Assembly: GCF_020026455.1 (NCBI RefSeq)
Contig: NZ_JAHHQJ010000018.1
Location: 7,414-71,413 of the forward strand
Direction: 5' to 3'
Origin: Alistipes sp.
Lineage (GTDB): Bacteria; Bacteroidota; Bacteroidia; Bacteroidales; Rikenellaceae
Length of the DNA stretch: 64,000 nucleotides
Position numbers and translations under genes: made by a program. The notes beneath the pieces are model-generated. The model was not told the DNA's origin. It saw only the letters and a list, made by a program, of their open reading frames with translations, and did no database searches. Positions 8,942 through 17,664 of the stretch are shown here, in pieces (the first letter of the stretch is position 1; every line of letters starts with the position of its first letter).

Positions 8942-9771
8942 GCGGCGGATCGCAGTTTTTTGCTACGCAAAGATAGCAGTTTTACCGTTATAAGCGTAAG
9001 AGTGAGGGTAAATATTATGGCGGCGCCGGGCGGAACCTCGAAATTGTAGCTGGCGACAAGCCCTGCGACGTTGCCCGCGACAGCCACGAGGGGTGCCGTG
9101 AGGGCAATGGTGCGGTATGAGCGCGAGAGCGTGTTGACGATCACCACGGGCATCGTCACGAGCGAGATCAGCAGCACGATGCCCATGATGCGGATCGAGA
9201 GCACGATGGTCACCGCCATCAGCGCGGCCATCAGATAGGAGATCACGCGCGTGGGAATACCCCGGCTGCGGGCGAAATCGCGGTCGAAAGCCGTGTACAT
9301 CACCGGGCGGAGCCACAGCAGCGCTCCGATGAGGATCAGTGCCGTCAGTGCGGCGAGGGCCGCCACGTCGCTGTCGGTTACGGTCACGATGCTGCCGAAG
9401 AGGTAGGCCGACAGGTCGCCCGAGGTGTAGCCCGGGCGGAGGCTCATGAAAAGTGCGCCGACGGCCATGCCGACGGACCAGATGATGCCGACGGCCGAAT
9501 CCTCGCGGATGCGCCCCCGGCTGCCGGCCCATTCGATGCCCAGAGCCGAGAACACGGCGAAGATCATCGCCCCGGCGATCGGGTTGACCCCCATCCAGAA
9601 AGCGATGCCCAGCCCGCCGAACGAGGCATGGGTGATGCCGCCCGCGAGGAACACCATGCGGCGGCAGACGACATAGGTTCCGATCACCCCGCACGTTATG
9701 CCCGAAAGCACACACGCTGCGAGCGCGTTCGAAAGGTAGCCGTATTGGATCAGGTCGCTGAAAAATCCCAT
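8938..9771 (-). CDS. Metal ABC transporter permease (ZnuB/TroC/MntB family)
   Basis: This 277-residue integral membrane protein has eight or nine hydrophobic segments and the ABC-3 family look (AGGITHASFGGLGIAFWMG; DRDFARSRGIPTR). Members form the channel of zinc, manganese or iron importers together with an ATPase and a binding protein, neither of which is encoded nearby. It is the first gene of a leftward unit with the LptF/G permease, ribBA and fmt, overlapping the next gene by 4 nt. The metal cannot be predicted from the permease alone. Confidence 0.85.
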   Translation of the reverse strand: MGFFSDLIQYGYLSNALAACVLSGITCGVIGTYVVCRRMVFLAGGITHASFGGLGIAFWMGVNPIAGAMIFAVFSALGIEWAGSRGRIREDSAVGIIWSVGMAVGALFMSLRPGYTSGDLSAYLFGSIVTVTDSDVAALAALTALILIGALLWLRPVMYTAFDRDFARSRGIPTRVISYLMAALMAVTIVLSIRIMGIVLLISLVTMPVVIVNTLSRSYRTIALTAPLVAVAGNVAGLVASYNFEVPPGAAIIFTLTLTLITVKLLSLRSKKLRSAA

Positions 9772-9790
9772 CTGTTCCTGTAATTGAGTG

Positions 9791-9798
9791 CAAATTTA
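9791..9798 (-). promoter_or_regulatory. -7 box for the leftward ABC permease operon
   Basis: On the minus strand TAAATTTG matches TAnnTTTG and sits about 20 nt before the permease ATG. The divergent mtaB gene shares this short intergenic region. Confidence 0.5.
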
Positions 9799-9869
9799 CG
9801 CTTTTTTATCGGAAAAGCCTCCTCCTTTCGCGCAGTTTTCGTAATTTCGTGCCGGAAAAACACGAATCC

Positions 9870-11168
9870 ATGCAACCTCGCAGAGTCAATTTTCATACCT
9901 TGGGCTGCAAGCTCAATTTCTCGGAATCCTCGACCCTCGCCCGCGAATTCGAGCGCGGCGGTTTCGTGCGCGTCGCGCCCACGGCCGAGGCCGATATTTG
10001 CGTCGTCAACAGCTGCTCCGTCACGGAGCATGCCGACAAGAAATGCCGCAACCTGATCCGCAAACTCCACCGCCGCAATCCTGCGGCGATCATCGCCGTG
10101 ACGGGCTGCTATGCGCAGCTCAAACCGCAGGAGGTGGCCGCCATAGAGGGGGTCGACATTGTGCTGAGCAACAACGATAAGGGAGCATTATTTAAACGGG
10201 TGGTTGAACTGACGGGCAAGGGCCGGGCGCAGGTCTACAGTTGCGAAACCGATTCGCTCACGTCGTTCTTCGCGGCCTTTTCGAGCGGTGACCGCACGCG
10301 CGCCTTCCTCAAGGTGCAGGACGGCTGCGACTACTGCTGTTCCTACTGCACGATCCACTATGCCCGCGGTTCGAGCCGCAACATGCCCGTTGCCGACCTG
10401 GTGGCCGAGGCGCAGCAGATCGCTGCCGGGGGCCAGAAGGAGATCGTCCTGACGGGCGTCAACACGGGGGATTTCGGCCGTACGACGGGAGAGCGCTTCA
10501 TCGACCTGCTGCGGGCGCTCGACCGGGTCGAAGGAATCGAACGCTACCGCATTTCGTCGATCGAGCCGAACCTGCTGACCGACGAAATCATCGCCTTTTG
10601 CGCCGCGTCGCCGAAATTCATGCACCACTTCCACATCCCGCTCCAGAGCGGTTCGGACCGGATTCTGGGCCTGATGCGCCGCCGCTACACCACGGCGCGC
10701 TTCGCCGAGCGGATCGCGGCCGTGAGGCGGCTGATGCCCGACGCCTTCATCGGCATCGACGTGATCGTCGGCTTCCCGGGCGAGACGGAGGCCGATTTTC
10801 GGGCGACGTACGATTTTCTGGAGGGGCTCAACCCCGCTTTCCTGCATATCTTTCCCTTCTCGGAGCGTCCGGGGACCCCGGCCGTCGATCTGCCCGACAA
10901 GGTGCATCCGTCGGTCGCCACGCAGCGCGTCGCCGAACTGGAGGGTCTCTGCGGACGGCTGCACGGGGCCTTCTGCGCCCGGGCCGAAGGCACGGAGGAT
11001 ATGGTGCTCTTCGAAAGCACGCGCCGCGAAGGCATGATGTTCGGTTTTACGGGCAACTACCGCCGGGTGAAAGTCCCCTACGACCGTTCGAAGGTCAATG
11101 CCCTCTGCCGCGTGAAACTCGGCGCGATGGATGAAACTCACGATTTGTTGGGGGAAATTCTGGATTAA
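9870..11168 (+). CDS. mtaB: tRNA t6A37 methylthiotransferase
   Basis: MtaB is a radical-SAM enzyme that converts t6A to ms2t6A at position 37 of ANN-decoding tRNAs. I chose the ATG at 9870; a GTG at 9849 is in frame but adds only seven residues. The UPF0004 domain supplies three cluster cysteines (Cys13 in LGCKLNF, Cys49, Cys80), and the radical-SAM triad is Cys153/Cys157/Cys160 in DGCDYCCSYC. The C-terminus is TRAM-like. At 432 residues it matches MtaB rather than MiaB, and the N-terminal HTLGCKLN is the usual MtaB form. Confidence 0.92.
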   Translation: MQPRRVNFHTLGCKLNFSESSTLAREFERGGFVRVAPTAEADICVVNSCSVTEHADKKCRNLIRKLHRRNPAAIIAVTGCYAQLKPQEVAAIEGVDIVLSNNDKGALFKRVVELTGKGRAQVYSCETDSLTSFFAAFSSGDRTRAFLKVQDGCDYCCSYCTIHYARGSSRNMPVADLVAEAQQIAAGGQKEIVLTGVNTGDFGRTTGERFIDLLRALDRVEGIERYRISSIEPNLLTDEIIAFCAASPKFMHHFHIPLQSGSDRILGLMRRRYTTARFAERIAAVRRLMPDAFIGIDVIVGFPGETEADFRATYDFLEGLNPAFLHIFPFSERPGTPAVDLPDKVHPSVATQRVAELEGLCGRLHGAFCARAEGTEDMVLFESTRREGMMFGFTGNYRRVKVPYDRSKVNALCRVKLGAMDETHDLLGEILD

Positions 11169-11203
11169 TCACTATATTTGCAGGAATGGAAATTTAAAAA
11201 GCT

Positions 11204-11992
11204 ATGACGGGTTTGCGCAAACGGGTGACGGTCGCTTTTCTGAGCATCGTCTGCCTGCTGTTTTTTTCGGGTATGGTCTCGTTTCTCGAATTGAGCCATT
11301 TGAGTCGGGATACGGGCGAGATTCTCAAGGCCAACAAGCGGAATATCGAGCTGGCCAAGGAGATGCTCGATGCTGCACATGAGCAGAATATCGCGTTGAT
11401 CCGCCTTTCGGTTTTCGGCGACAGATCCTGCGACAGCCTTTGCCGCAAGAGCATGGAGCGGCTCGAAAACACGTTGCTCGTGGCCCAGAACGAGGCCCTC
11501 GAGAAGTCGTTCCTCGATTCGCTGGCCTTCGCCACAACCGAGCTGCGCCTCGTGACGGACAACTACCTGGCTTTCGGGGGTGTAGCCCGTGCCGATGAGC
11601 CGGTGGGCCTGCGTCCCGATTCGCTGGGCGGCAAGTGGTACAGCGAAGAGTACCAGGCTCTTTACGGCCGCCTTACGGCCGCCATCAAGAGTTACATGAC
11701 CTCGACGCAGAGTTCGCTGGTTCCGCGCGCCGAGCAGATGAAGAAAAACGCCTACCGCGCCGTGACGCCCGTGCTGATCTCGCTGGCCGTGATGATCGCC
11801 ATCGTGCTGATGCTCTTTTACTTCATGTCGGTCTACTGCGTGACGCCCATCGAGCGGATGAACAAGGGACTGGGCGACTGGCTCTCGTTCCGCGTGCCCT
11901 TCGCCGTGAAGGGCGACTTCAAGGACGAGGTGCTCGAACTCAAGGAGAAGATCGAGACGCTGATCAACATTTCCAAACAGACCAAATCCTGA
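11204..11992 (+). CDS. Two-pass membrane protein with helical sensor-like periplasmic domain
   Basis: The 262-residue protein has one membrane segment at residues 8-30, a helical and polar region (about 31-185) resembling the four-helix-bundle ligand domains of chemoreceptors and histidine kinases, and a second membrane segment near 187-210. After it comes a short HAMP-like stretch (VTPIERMNKGLGDW) and a final coiled helix. No kinase, GGDEF or methyl-accepting output domain is present. It is followed after 7 nt by trkH, so a role in sensing or modulating K+ uptake is conceivable, but that is inference. Confidence 0.65.
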   Translation: MTGLRKRVTVAFLSIVCLLFFSGMVSFLELSHLSRDTGEILKANKRNIELAKEMLDAAHEQNIALIRLSVFGDRSCDSLCRKSMERLENTLLVAQNEALEKSFLDSLAFATTELRLVTDNYLAFGGVARADEPVGLRPDSLGGKWYSEEYQALYGRLTAAIKSYMTSTQSSLVPRAEQMKKNAYRAVTPVLISLAVMIAIVLMLFYFMSVYCVTPIERMNKGLGDWLSFRVPFAVKGDFKDEVLELKEKIETLINISKQTKS

Positions 11993-11999
11993 TGCGCTT

Positions 12000-13445
12000 A
12001 TGCGGGTAGACGTGGTTTTACGCTATATCGGGGTCGTGATGCTCTTCTTCGCGATGTTCATGCTGCTCTCGGCGGGAATCTCCTACCTGAGCGGCATGGA
12101 TTCGGCATTCTATCCCCTGCTGCTCTCTTCGCTGCTTACGGCCCTGCTGGGCGCCTTCCCGCTGATCTTCGTGGGCAAGCGCGAGCAGATTACCAACAAG
12201 GAGGGGTTCTGCATCGTCGTCGGGGCGTGGCTCGTGGCCTGCGTCGTGTCGATGTTCCCCTATCTGATCTGGGGCGGGGAGTTCTCGCTGGTCAACGCCT
12301 GGTTCGAAAGCGTCTCGGGGCTTACGACCACCGGATCGACGATCCTGAATGATGTCGAGGCCCTGCCCCGCGGATTGCAGTTCTGGCGTATGTCGTCGAC
12401 GTGGATCGGCGGTATGGGCGTGGTGATGTTCGCACTGGTGGTCCTGCCGTCGATGGGGCGCAGCAAGATGACGCTCTCCAACGTGGAACTTTCGACGATG
12501 GCCAAGGATAACTACCGCTACCGTTCGCAGATCATCGTGCAGATCCTGCTGGTGGTCTACGTGGGGCTTACTGTGCTGTCGACCGTGCTGCTCAAGATGG
12601 CGGGCATGAACTGGTTCGACGCCCTGTGCCACGCCATGTCGGCCTGCGCCACGAGCGGATTCTCGACCAAGAACGCCAGTATCGCCTACTTCAACAGTCC
12701 GGCGATCGACACGATTCTGATCTTCGCGATGGCCACGGCGGGCATCCATTTCGGACTGATCTACGCCACGGTGACGGGCCGGCGCAACAACATCTTCCGC
12801 TCGGAGGTGACGCGCTGGTACTTCGGCGTGCTGTTGGCCGGCGGCGTGCTGATCGCCGTCAGCCTCTTCGCCGCGGAAATCTACCCCACGCTGACCGCCT
12901 CGTTCCGCTATGCGATGTTCCAGTTCGTGTCGGTGGTGACCACGACGGGTTTCGCCACGGCCGATTCGAATACGTGGACTTCGTTTGCCGTCATCCTGCT
13001 GATTTTCGGTTCGATCGTCTGCGCCTGTGCCGGGTCCACGGCCGGCGGTATCAAGGTCAACCGTCTGGTGCTGGCCGGGAAGATGATGCGCACGCGGCTG
13101 CGGCAGCAGCAGCACCCCAATGCCATCATCCGCATCCGTCTCGACGGTGTCATTCAGGAGAACGAGGCCCTGCACACGGTGATGACCTTTATCGTCACCT
13201 ACCTGATGCTCATACTCGCCGGCACGGTCTTCGGGACGATGCTCGGCATTGATCTGACGACCAGTTTCACCGGGTCGGTGGCCTCGTTGGGCAATGTCGG
13301 CCCCGGATTCGGGGAGCTCGGCTCGATGGACAATTTCTCGGCGATGCCCACGGCGTTCAAGGTCTCCAATTCGCTGCTGATGTTGCTGGGGCGTCTGGAG
13401 ATTTTCGGACTCATACAGATTTTTTTCATTAAATGGTGGAGGTAA
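12000..13445 (+). CDS. trkH: TrkH family potassium uptake protein
   Basis: The 481-residue polytopic protein has the repeated membrane-pore-membrane architecture of TrkH/KtrB channels. Selectivity-filter-like turns are visible at SVSGLTTTGSTIL, ACATSGFSTKNAS, VVTTTGFATAD and SLGNVGPGFG, one per repeat, each with the conserved glycine. It imports K+ with a cytosolic TrkA-type regulator, which is not encoded here. It starts 7 nt after the sensor-like gene and is followed after 8 nt by a SPOR-domain protein, so the three probably form one unit. Confidence 0.92.
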   Translation: MRVDVVLRYIGVVMLFFAMFMLLSAGISYLSGMDSAFYPLLLSSLLTALLGAFPLIFVGKREQITNKEGFCIVVGAWLVACVVSMFPYLIWGGEFSLVNAWFESVSGLTTTGSTILNDVEALPRGLQFWRMSSTWIGGMGVVMFALVVLPSMGRSKMTLSNVELSTMAKDNYRYRSQIIVQILLVVYVGLTVLSTVLLKMAGMNWFDALCHAMSACATSGFSTKNASIAYFNSPAIDTILIFAMATAGIHFGLIYATVTGRRNNIFRSEVTRWYFGVLLAGGVLIAVSLFAAEIYPTLTASFRYAMFQFVSVVTTTGFATADSNTWTSFAVILLIFGSIVCACAGSTAGGIKVNRLVLAGKMMRTRLRQQQHPNAIIRIRLDGVIQENEALHTVMTFIVTYLMLILAGTVFGTMLGIDLTTSFTGSVASLGNVGPGFGELGSMDNFSAMPTAFKVSNSLLMLLGRLEIFGLIQIFFIKWWR

Positions 13446-13453
13446 CCCAAACT

Positions 13454-15001
13454 ATGTTTCGCAGGATTGTCATATACGCGCTGGGTACGGTTTTCTTGAT
13501 CGCCGGCGGAGTGCGGGCGCAGCAGCCCGAGGTCGAAGCCCGCATTGCGGGGCTGGAGGGGAATGCCGAGTACATGTCGCTGCTCCGCGAGGATGCGCAG
13601 CTGCAGATACGCGAGGATTCGATCGTCAACGCCGTGGAGCGCATGCGCCGGCAGTTGCGCGAGGATCCGGGCAAGCGGCAGCAGTATTCGCAGGAGATTT
13701 TGCAGCTCGAAAGCCGGATTTTCGAAATCCGCAACGCCAAGGGCCGCCTGATCGACCGGATCAACACCATCGAGCAGGAGTGGGTGCTGGCCAGCCTGAA
13801 CGGCGCGGCGCAGCAGCCTGCGGAGTCCGCCGAAAGGAGCCCTGCGGAGGCGATCCCCGACTCGCTGAAGGTCCGCAACCTGGTGGACAACCTCTATTTC
13901 CGCGAACACCTCCCGGCGGAGGATTATGCGGCCCTGCGCGATGCGCAGCGGCAGGAGATGCTGGCCGTGGACTATGTCAGCCGTTATTTCGCCAACCACG
14001 GCACGCTGACCGAGCTGGCCGAAACCTACGCCGCCGTGCAGACCGAGGCCGAGGCCATGGAGATCTTCGAGCGTTACAATGCCTTGCAGGGGGTGAACCG
14101 CGCACTGGCCGACTCGCTCGCCGCGACGTGGAACTTCATTTTCGACAACAAGAGCTATGCCTACGGCTATCTGCTCGACAAGATGGGCGAGGAGCAGGTG
14201 CTCGTCCGCGAGGAGGAGGCGCTTTCGGAAGCCTCGCGCCAGCTGGCGGCCCTACAGGGCGAGACGGCTTCGGATGCCGTGGCGGACTATTTCCTGCGCA
14301 AGCGGGTCGTCGTCGACTATGAGGCTGCCGTGGCTGAAGTGCTGGCGCTGGATGCCGCACGCGATTCGCTGCGCGGCGTTGCGGCGCAGCTCGGGTCCAT
14401 CGACTACCGCCTGCCGAAGGTCGAGGTCGCCGAGCGCTACTTCCTCGACTACGACAGCGTGGCCTTCTCGTCGAAGCCGGTGTACACCTACCAGAATCCC
14501 ATTCCCGAGTGCCGGGTCTATGCCAACGGCACGATCTACCGCATCCTGCTCGGAACGTTCAACTCCAAGCGTGCCGCCGCAACCTTCCGGGGTACCCATC
14601 CGCTCTTCTACCTGGTCAACGACGCGGGCAAGTGGTGCTACTATGCGGGCGGATTCGCCACGCTGGACGAGGCCGAAGCGGCGCAGGGGCTGCTGAAAAA
14701 GCGTGGGTTCGTGCGTCCCGAAATCGTGGTGTGGACCGACGGCACGGCCCGCAACCTTTCGATCGACTCCGAAGCGGCGCAAGTCACCTATCGGGTCGAG
14801 ATCTCCGGGACCGATGCCCTGTCGGACGACGTGAAGGACGTGATTGCCGCAACGGGCGAAGGCTACGAACTTTCGCGTGTGGGCAACTTGCTCTTCATCG
14901 TGGGGACTTTCGACGACAGGGCCGTCGCCGACCGGCTTGCCGAGTCGATTCGGCAGACGGATGCCGCACTGGAGGTGAAAGTCGCCGAAATAGCGGAATA
15001 A
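13454..15001 (+). CDS. Secreted helical protein with C-terminal SPOR-like region
   Basis: I start this at the second ATG (13454), which gives a clear signal peptide (MFRRIVIYALGTVFLIAGGV, cleavage near AQQ) and 515 residues; the first ATG at 13433 lies inside trkH. The body is helical and acidic. Two segments near the C-terminus (YRILLGTFNSKRAAATFRG and the GTFDDRAVADRLAESIRQ stretch) resemble SPOR repeats that bind denuded peptidoglycan. I infer a periplasmic cell-wall-associated protein; no enzymatic motif is visible. A strong terminator follows. Confidence 0.7.
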   Translation: MFRRIVIYALGTVFLIAGGVRAQQPEVEARIAGLEGNAEYMSLLREDAQLQIREDSIVNAVERMRRQLREDPGKRQQYSQEILQLESRIFEIRNAKGRLIDRINTIEQEWVLASLNGAAQQPAESAERSPAEAIPDSLKVRNLVDNLYFREHLPAEDYAALRDAQRQEMLAVDYVSRYFANHGTLTELAETYAAVQTEAEAMEIFERYNALQGVNRALADSLAATWNFIFDNKSYAYGYLLDKMGEEQVLVREEEALSEASRQLAALQGETASDAVADYFLRKRVVVDYEAAVAEVLALDAARDSLRGVAAQLGSIDYRLPKVEVAERYFLDYDSVAFSSKPVYTYQNPIPECRVYANGTIYRILLGTFNSKRAAATFRGTHPLFYLVNDAGKWCYYAGGFATLDEAEAAQGLLKKRGFVRPEIVVWTDGTARNLSIDSEAAQVTYRVEISGTDALSDDVKDVIAATGEGYELSRVGNLLFIVGTFDDRAVADRLAESIRQTDAALEVKVAEIAE

Positions 15002-15006
15002 ATCGG

Positions 15007-15057
15007 AACCCGGATGAAATTTATTACGTATTTCGTCCGGGTTTCTGATTTTTTTGC
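15007..15057 (+). terminator. Intrinsic terminator after the SPOR-domain gene
   Basis: A 14-bp stem (15007-15020 with 15030-15043, one G-U pair) is followed within a few bases by a run of seven T. Confidence 0.88.
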
Positions 15058-15087
15058 CTATCTTTATTGCAATATTCTACAAGCCTT

Positions 15088-15558
15088 ATGGAGATGTTCT
15101 ATATTGTATTGCTCGTTTTTTTCGGTCTGCTGTTTCTGGTGGCCGAATTGATCCTGCTTCCCGGGGTGTCGATCGGGGCCGTGCTGGCATTGGTCTGTTA
15201 CGGCAGCTCGGTCTACCTCGCCTTTCGAGATTTCGGCCCCGTGACGGGGGCTATCGTCGTTGCTATCATCCTCGTCCTGTCGGTCGTCGTCACCGTTGTC
15301 TCGCTGCGGGCCAAGACCTGGCAGCGCTTCTCGCTCAAGCAGGAGATCCGCTCCTCGTCGATGCCCGTCATCCCGGCCGAGGAGCTGCAGATCGGCGACC
15401 GGGGCGTGACCCTCTCGCGGCTCTCCCCGATGGGCAAGGTCGAAATCGCAGGCCGCACCTACGAAGCCAAGTCGCAGGGTGCCTATGTCGACCAGCAGTG
15501 CGAGGTCGAGGTCGTGGGATTCGAGAATTTCAGTGTCATCGTAAAAACAATCAAATAA
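15088..15558 (+). CDS. NfeD-like membrane protein
   Basis: The ATG at 15088 is preferred over the upstream TTG. The 156-residue product has two or three N-terminal membrane segments (FYIVLLVFFGLLFLVAELIL; GAIVVAIILVLSVVVTVVSL) and a C-terminal OB-fold-like domain (GDRGVTLSRLSPMGKVEIAG). This is the short NfeD form that partners flotillins. The following gene, 8 nt downstream, is a FloA-type flotillin, the classic pairing, which supports a role in membrane microdomain organisation. Confidence 0.88.
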   Translation: MEMFYIVLLVFFGLLFLVAELILLPGVSIGAVLALVCYGSSVYLAFRDFGPVTGAIVVAIILVLSVVVTVVSLRAKTWQRFSLKQEIRSSSMPVIPAEELQIGDRGVTLSRLSPMGKVEIAGRTYEAKSQGAYVDQQCEVEVVGFENFSVIVKTIK

Positions 15559-15566
15559 GCTAAATT

Positions 15567-16538
15567 ATGGATTTTCAGGGTGGAATGATCGTGTTGATCG
15601 TTTTCGTGAGCCTTTTTGCGATCTGGCTCCTCTTCTATTTTATTCCGGTGGGACTGTGGTTCTCGGCCTTGGTGTCGGGCGTGCGCATCAGCCTGCTGCA
15701 ACTGGTGCTGATGCGTTGGCGCAAGGTCCCGCCTTCGACCATCGTCTCGTCGATGATCGAGAGCTCGAAAGCCGGACTGACCCTCAATCCCAACGAGCTG
15801 GAGGCCCACTACCTCGCCGGCGGCAACGTCACGAACGTGGTGCACGCGCTGGTTTCGGCCCAGAAGGCCAACATCATGCTGGATTTCAAGATGGCAACGG
15901 CCATCGACCTGGCGGGCCGCGACGTGTTCGAGGCCGTGCAGATGTCGGTAAACCCCAAGGTGATCAACACCCCTCCTGTGGCTGCCGTGGCCAAGGACGG
16001 CATCCAGCTGATCGCTAAGGCCCGCGTCACGGTACGTGCCAACATCAAGCAGCTGGTCGGCGGTGCCGGCGAGGAGACCGTGCTGGCGAGGGTCGGCGAG
16101 GGTATCGTTTCGTCGATCGGCTCGGCCGCGTCGCATAAGATCGTGCTCGAAAATCCCGACTCCATTTCGCGGGTGGTGCTCGAAAAGGGGCTCGACGCCG
16201 GAACGGCCTTCGAAATCCTCTCGATCGATATCGCCGATATCGACGTGGGCAAGAACATCGGCGCCCAGCTGCAGATGGATCAGGCGCAGGCCGACAAGAA
16301 CATCGCCCAGGCGAAAGCCGAGGAGCGGCGTGCGATGGCCGTGGCTCTCGAGCAGGAGAACAAGGCCAAGGCACAGGATGCCCGCGCCAAGGTGATTCTC
16401 GCCGAGGCCGAAGTGCCGCTGGCCATGGCCGAGGCGTTCCGCAACGGCAATCTGGGTGTGATGGACTACTACAAGATGAAGAACGTCATGGCCGATACGC
16501 AGATGCGTGAGACCATTGCCAGACCCGAGAAGAAATAG
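15567..16538 (+). CDS. floA: Flotillin-like protein FloA (UPF0365)
   Basis: This 323-residue protein has an N-terminal membrane anchor (residues about 4-30), an SPFH-like domain and a long Ala/Glu-rich C-terminal helix (QADKNIAQAKAEERRAMAV onward) that mediates oligomerisation. Length and the GIQLIAKARVTVRANIKQLV segment match FloA of Bacillus and Bacteroidota. FloA assembles at the inner face of the cytoplasmic membrane in functional microdomains. It is co-transcribed with the NfeD partner upstream. Confidence 0.93.
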   Translation: MDFQGGMIVLIVFVSLFAIWLLFYFIPVGLWFSALVSGVRISLLQLVLMRWRKVPPSTIVSSMIESSKAGLTLNPNELEAHYLAGGNVTNVVHALVSAQKANIMLDFKMATAIDLAGRDVFEAVQMSVNPKVINTPPVAAVAKDGIQLIAKARVTVRANIKQLVGGAGEETVLARVGEGIVSSIGSAASHKIVLENPDSISRVVLEKGLDAGTAFEILSIDIADIDVGKNIGAQLQMDQAQADKNIAQAKAEERRAMAVALEQENKAKAQDARAKVILAEAEVPLAMAEAFRNGNLGVMDYYKMKNVMADTQMRETIARPEKK

Positions 16539-16606
16539 TTTTGACGGATTTGTTATCCGGGGGTTCGCGTCGAGCGGCCCCTTTTTTGTAAAAGATTCCT
16601 GCGGTT

Positions 16607-17425
16607 ATGAGAAAGTACCTTTTGATTTTGCTTTTCGTCCTTGCCGCGGCGGGAGCCTCCGCTGCGCAGATCGACACGGTGGCGGTTTTCAGCACGAAGA
16701 TGCAGCGCGAAATTCCGGCGCTGGTCGTGGTCCCCGATGCGGGTGTCGGGCAGCGCATGCCCGTGCTCTACCTGCTGCATGGTTTCAGCGGCTCGTATAC
16801 GGCGTGGCAGAGCATCACCGACCTGCGGCCGCTGGCCGATGCCTTCGGGATGATGATCGTCTGCCCCGACGGTGCGAACAGCTGGTATTGGGACAGCCCC
16901 CTCGATCCGACGTCGCAGTTCGAGACCTTTGTGGCGCAGGAGCTGCCCGACTGGATCGACGCCTGCTACCGGACGATTCCTTCGCGCGAGGGCCGCGCCA
17001 TCACGGGGCTGAGCATGGGCGGTCACGGCGCATTGTGGGTGGCGCTGCGCCACAAGGAGCGCTTCGGGGCTGCGGGATCGACCTCGGGAGGCGTGGACAT
17101 CCGCCCTTTCCCCGATTCGTGGGAGATGAAGAAACAGCTGGGCGAACTGAGCGAGCATCCGGAACGCTGGGACGCGCATACGGTGATCTGCGAGGCTGCT
17201 TCGCTTCGGGATGGCGAGCTGGCGCTGATCTTCGACTGCGGTTATCAGGATTTCTTCTATCAGGTGAATCTGAATCTCCACGAACAGCTGATGCGGCAGG
17301 GCGTGGGGCACGATTTTCTGGTGCGCCCCGGAGCGCACAACGCGGCCTACTGGTCCACATCGCTCCCCTTCCAGATGCTGTTCTTCCAGCGCTGGTTCGT
17401 CCGGAATGCCCCCGACCGGAAGTGA
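16607..17425 (+). CDS. Secreted alpha/beta-hydrolase esterase (esterase D/EstA type)
   Basis: A signal peptide (MRKYLLILLFVLAAAGASA) precedes a 250-residue putative-esterase domain. The first strand region reads MPVLYLLHGFSGSYTAWQS, and the nucleophile elbow is GLSMGGHGA, giving a GxSxG serine. A late GAHNAAYW supplies the probable catalytic His. Such enzymes hydrolyse short-chain esters, for instance acetyl or feruloyl groups on plant glycans, in the periplasm; the substrate is inferred only from family habits. The gene stands alone, 68 nt after floA. Confidence 0.85.
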   Translation: MRKYLLILLFVLAAAGASAAQIDTVAVFSTKMQREIPALVVVPDAGVGQRMPVLYLLHGFSGSYTAWQSITDLRPLADAFGMMIVCPDGANSWYWDSPLDPTSQFETFVAQELPDWIDACYRTIPSREGRAITGLSMGGHGALWVALRHKERFGAAGSTSGGVDIRPFPDSWEMKKQLGELSEHPERWDAHTVICEAASLRDGELALIFDCGYQDFFYQVNLNLHEQLMRQGVGHDFLVRPGAHNAAYWSTSLPFQMLFFQRWFVRNAPDRK

Positions 17426-17623
17426 TGGATTCGGGGCGGCGTGTGGCGTATGCCGGTGCTTCGGCCTCTGACGGGAGGGATGCAAGGCCGCTGGGGAGTT
17501 CTCCCGACGCCGCATATCCTGAGGGGCGGCATCCGCACCTGCGGCGCCTGGCTTCCGATGGTTGATGCCAGATGACCGACCGCCGGACCGGTGCCATAAC
17601 CCGCAACCGTGTCGGGAAGAGAC

Positions 17624-17650
17624 AAAAGCGAGCCCTCGAGGGCTCGCTTT
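17624..17650. terminator. Palindromic terminator between convergent genes
   Basis: A perfect inverted repeat (AAAGCGAGCCCTCGAGGGCT and its continuation) with an A-run on the left and T-run on the right lies between the rightward esterase and the leftward CDGSH gene. Confidence 0.75.
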
Positions 17651-17664
17651 CGGTTGGTGCGGGG

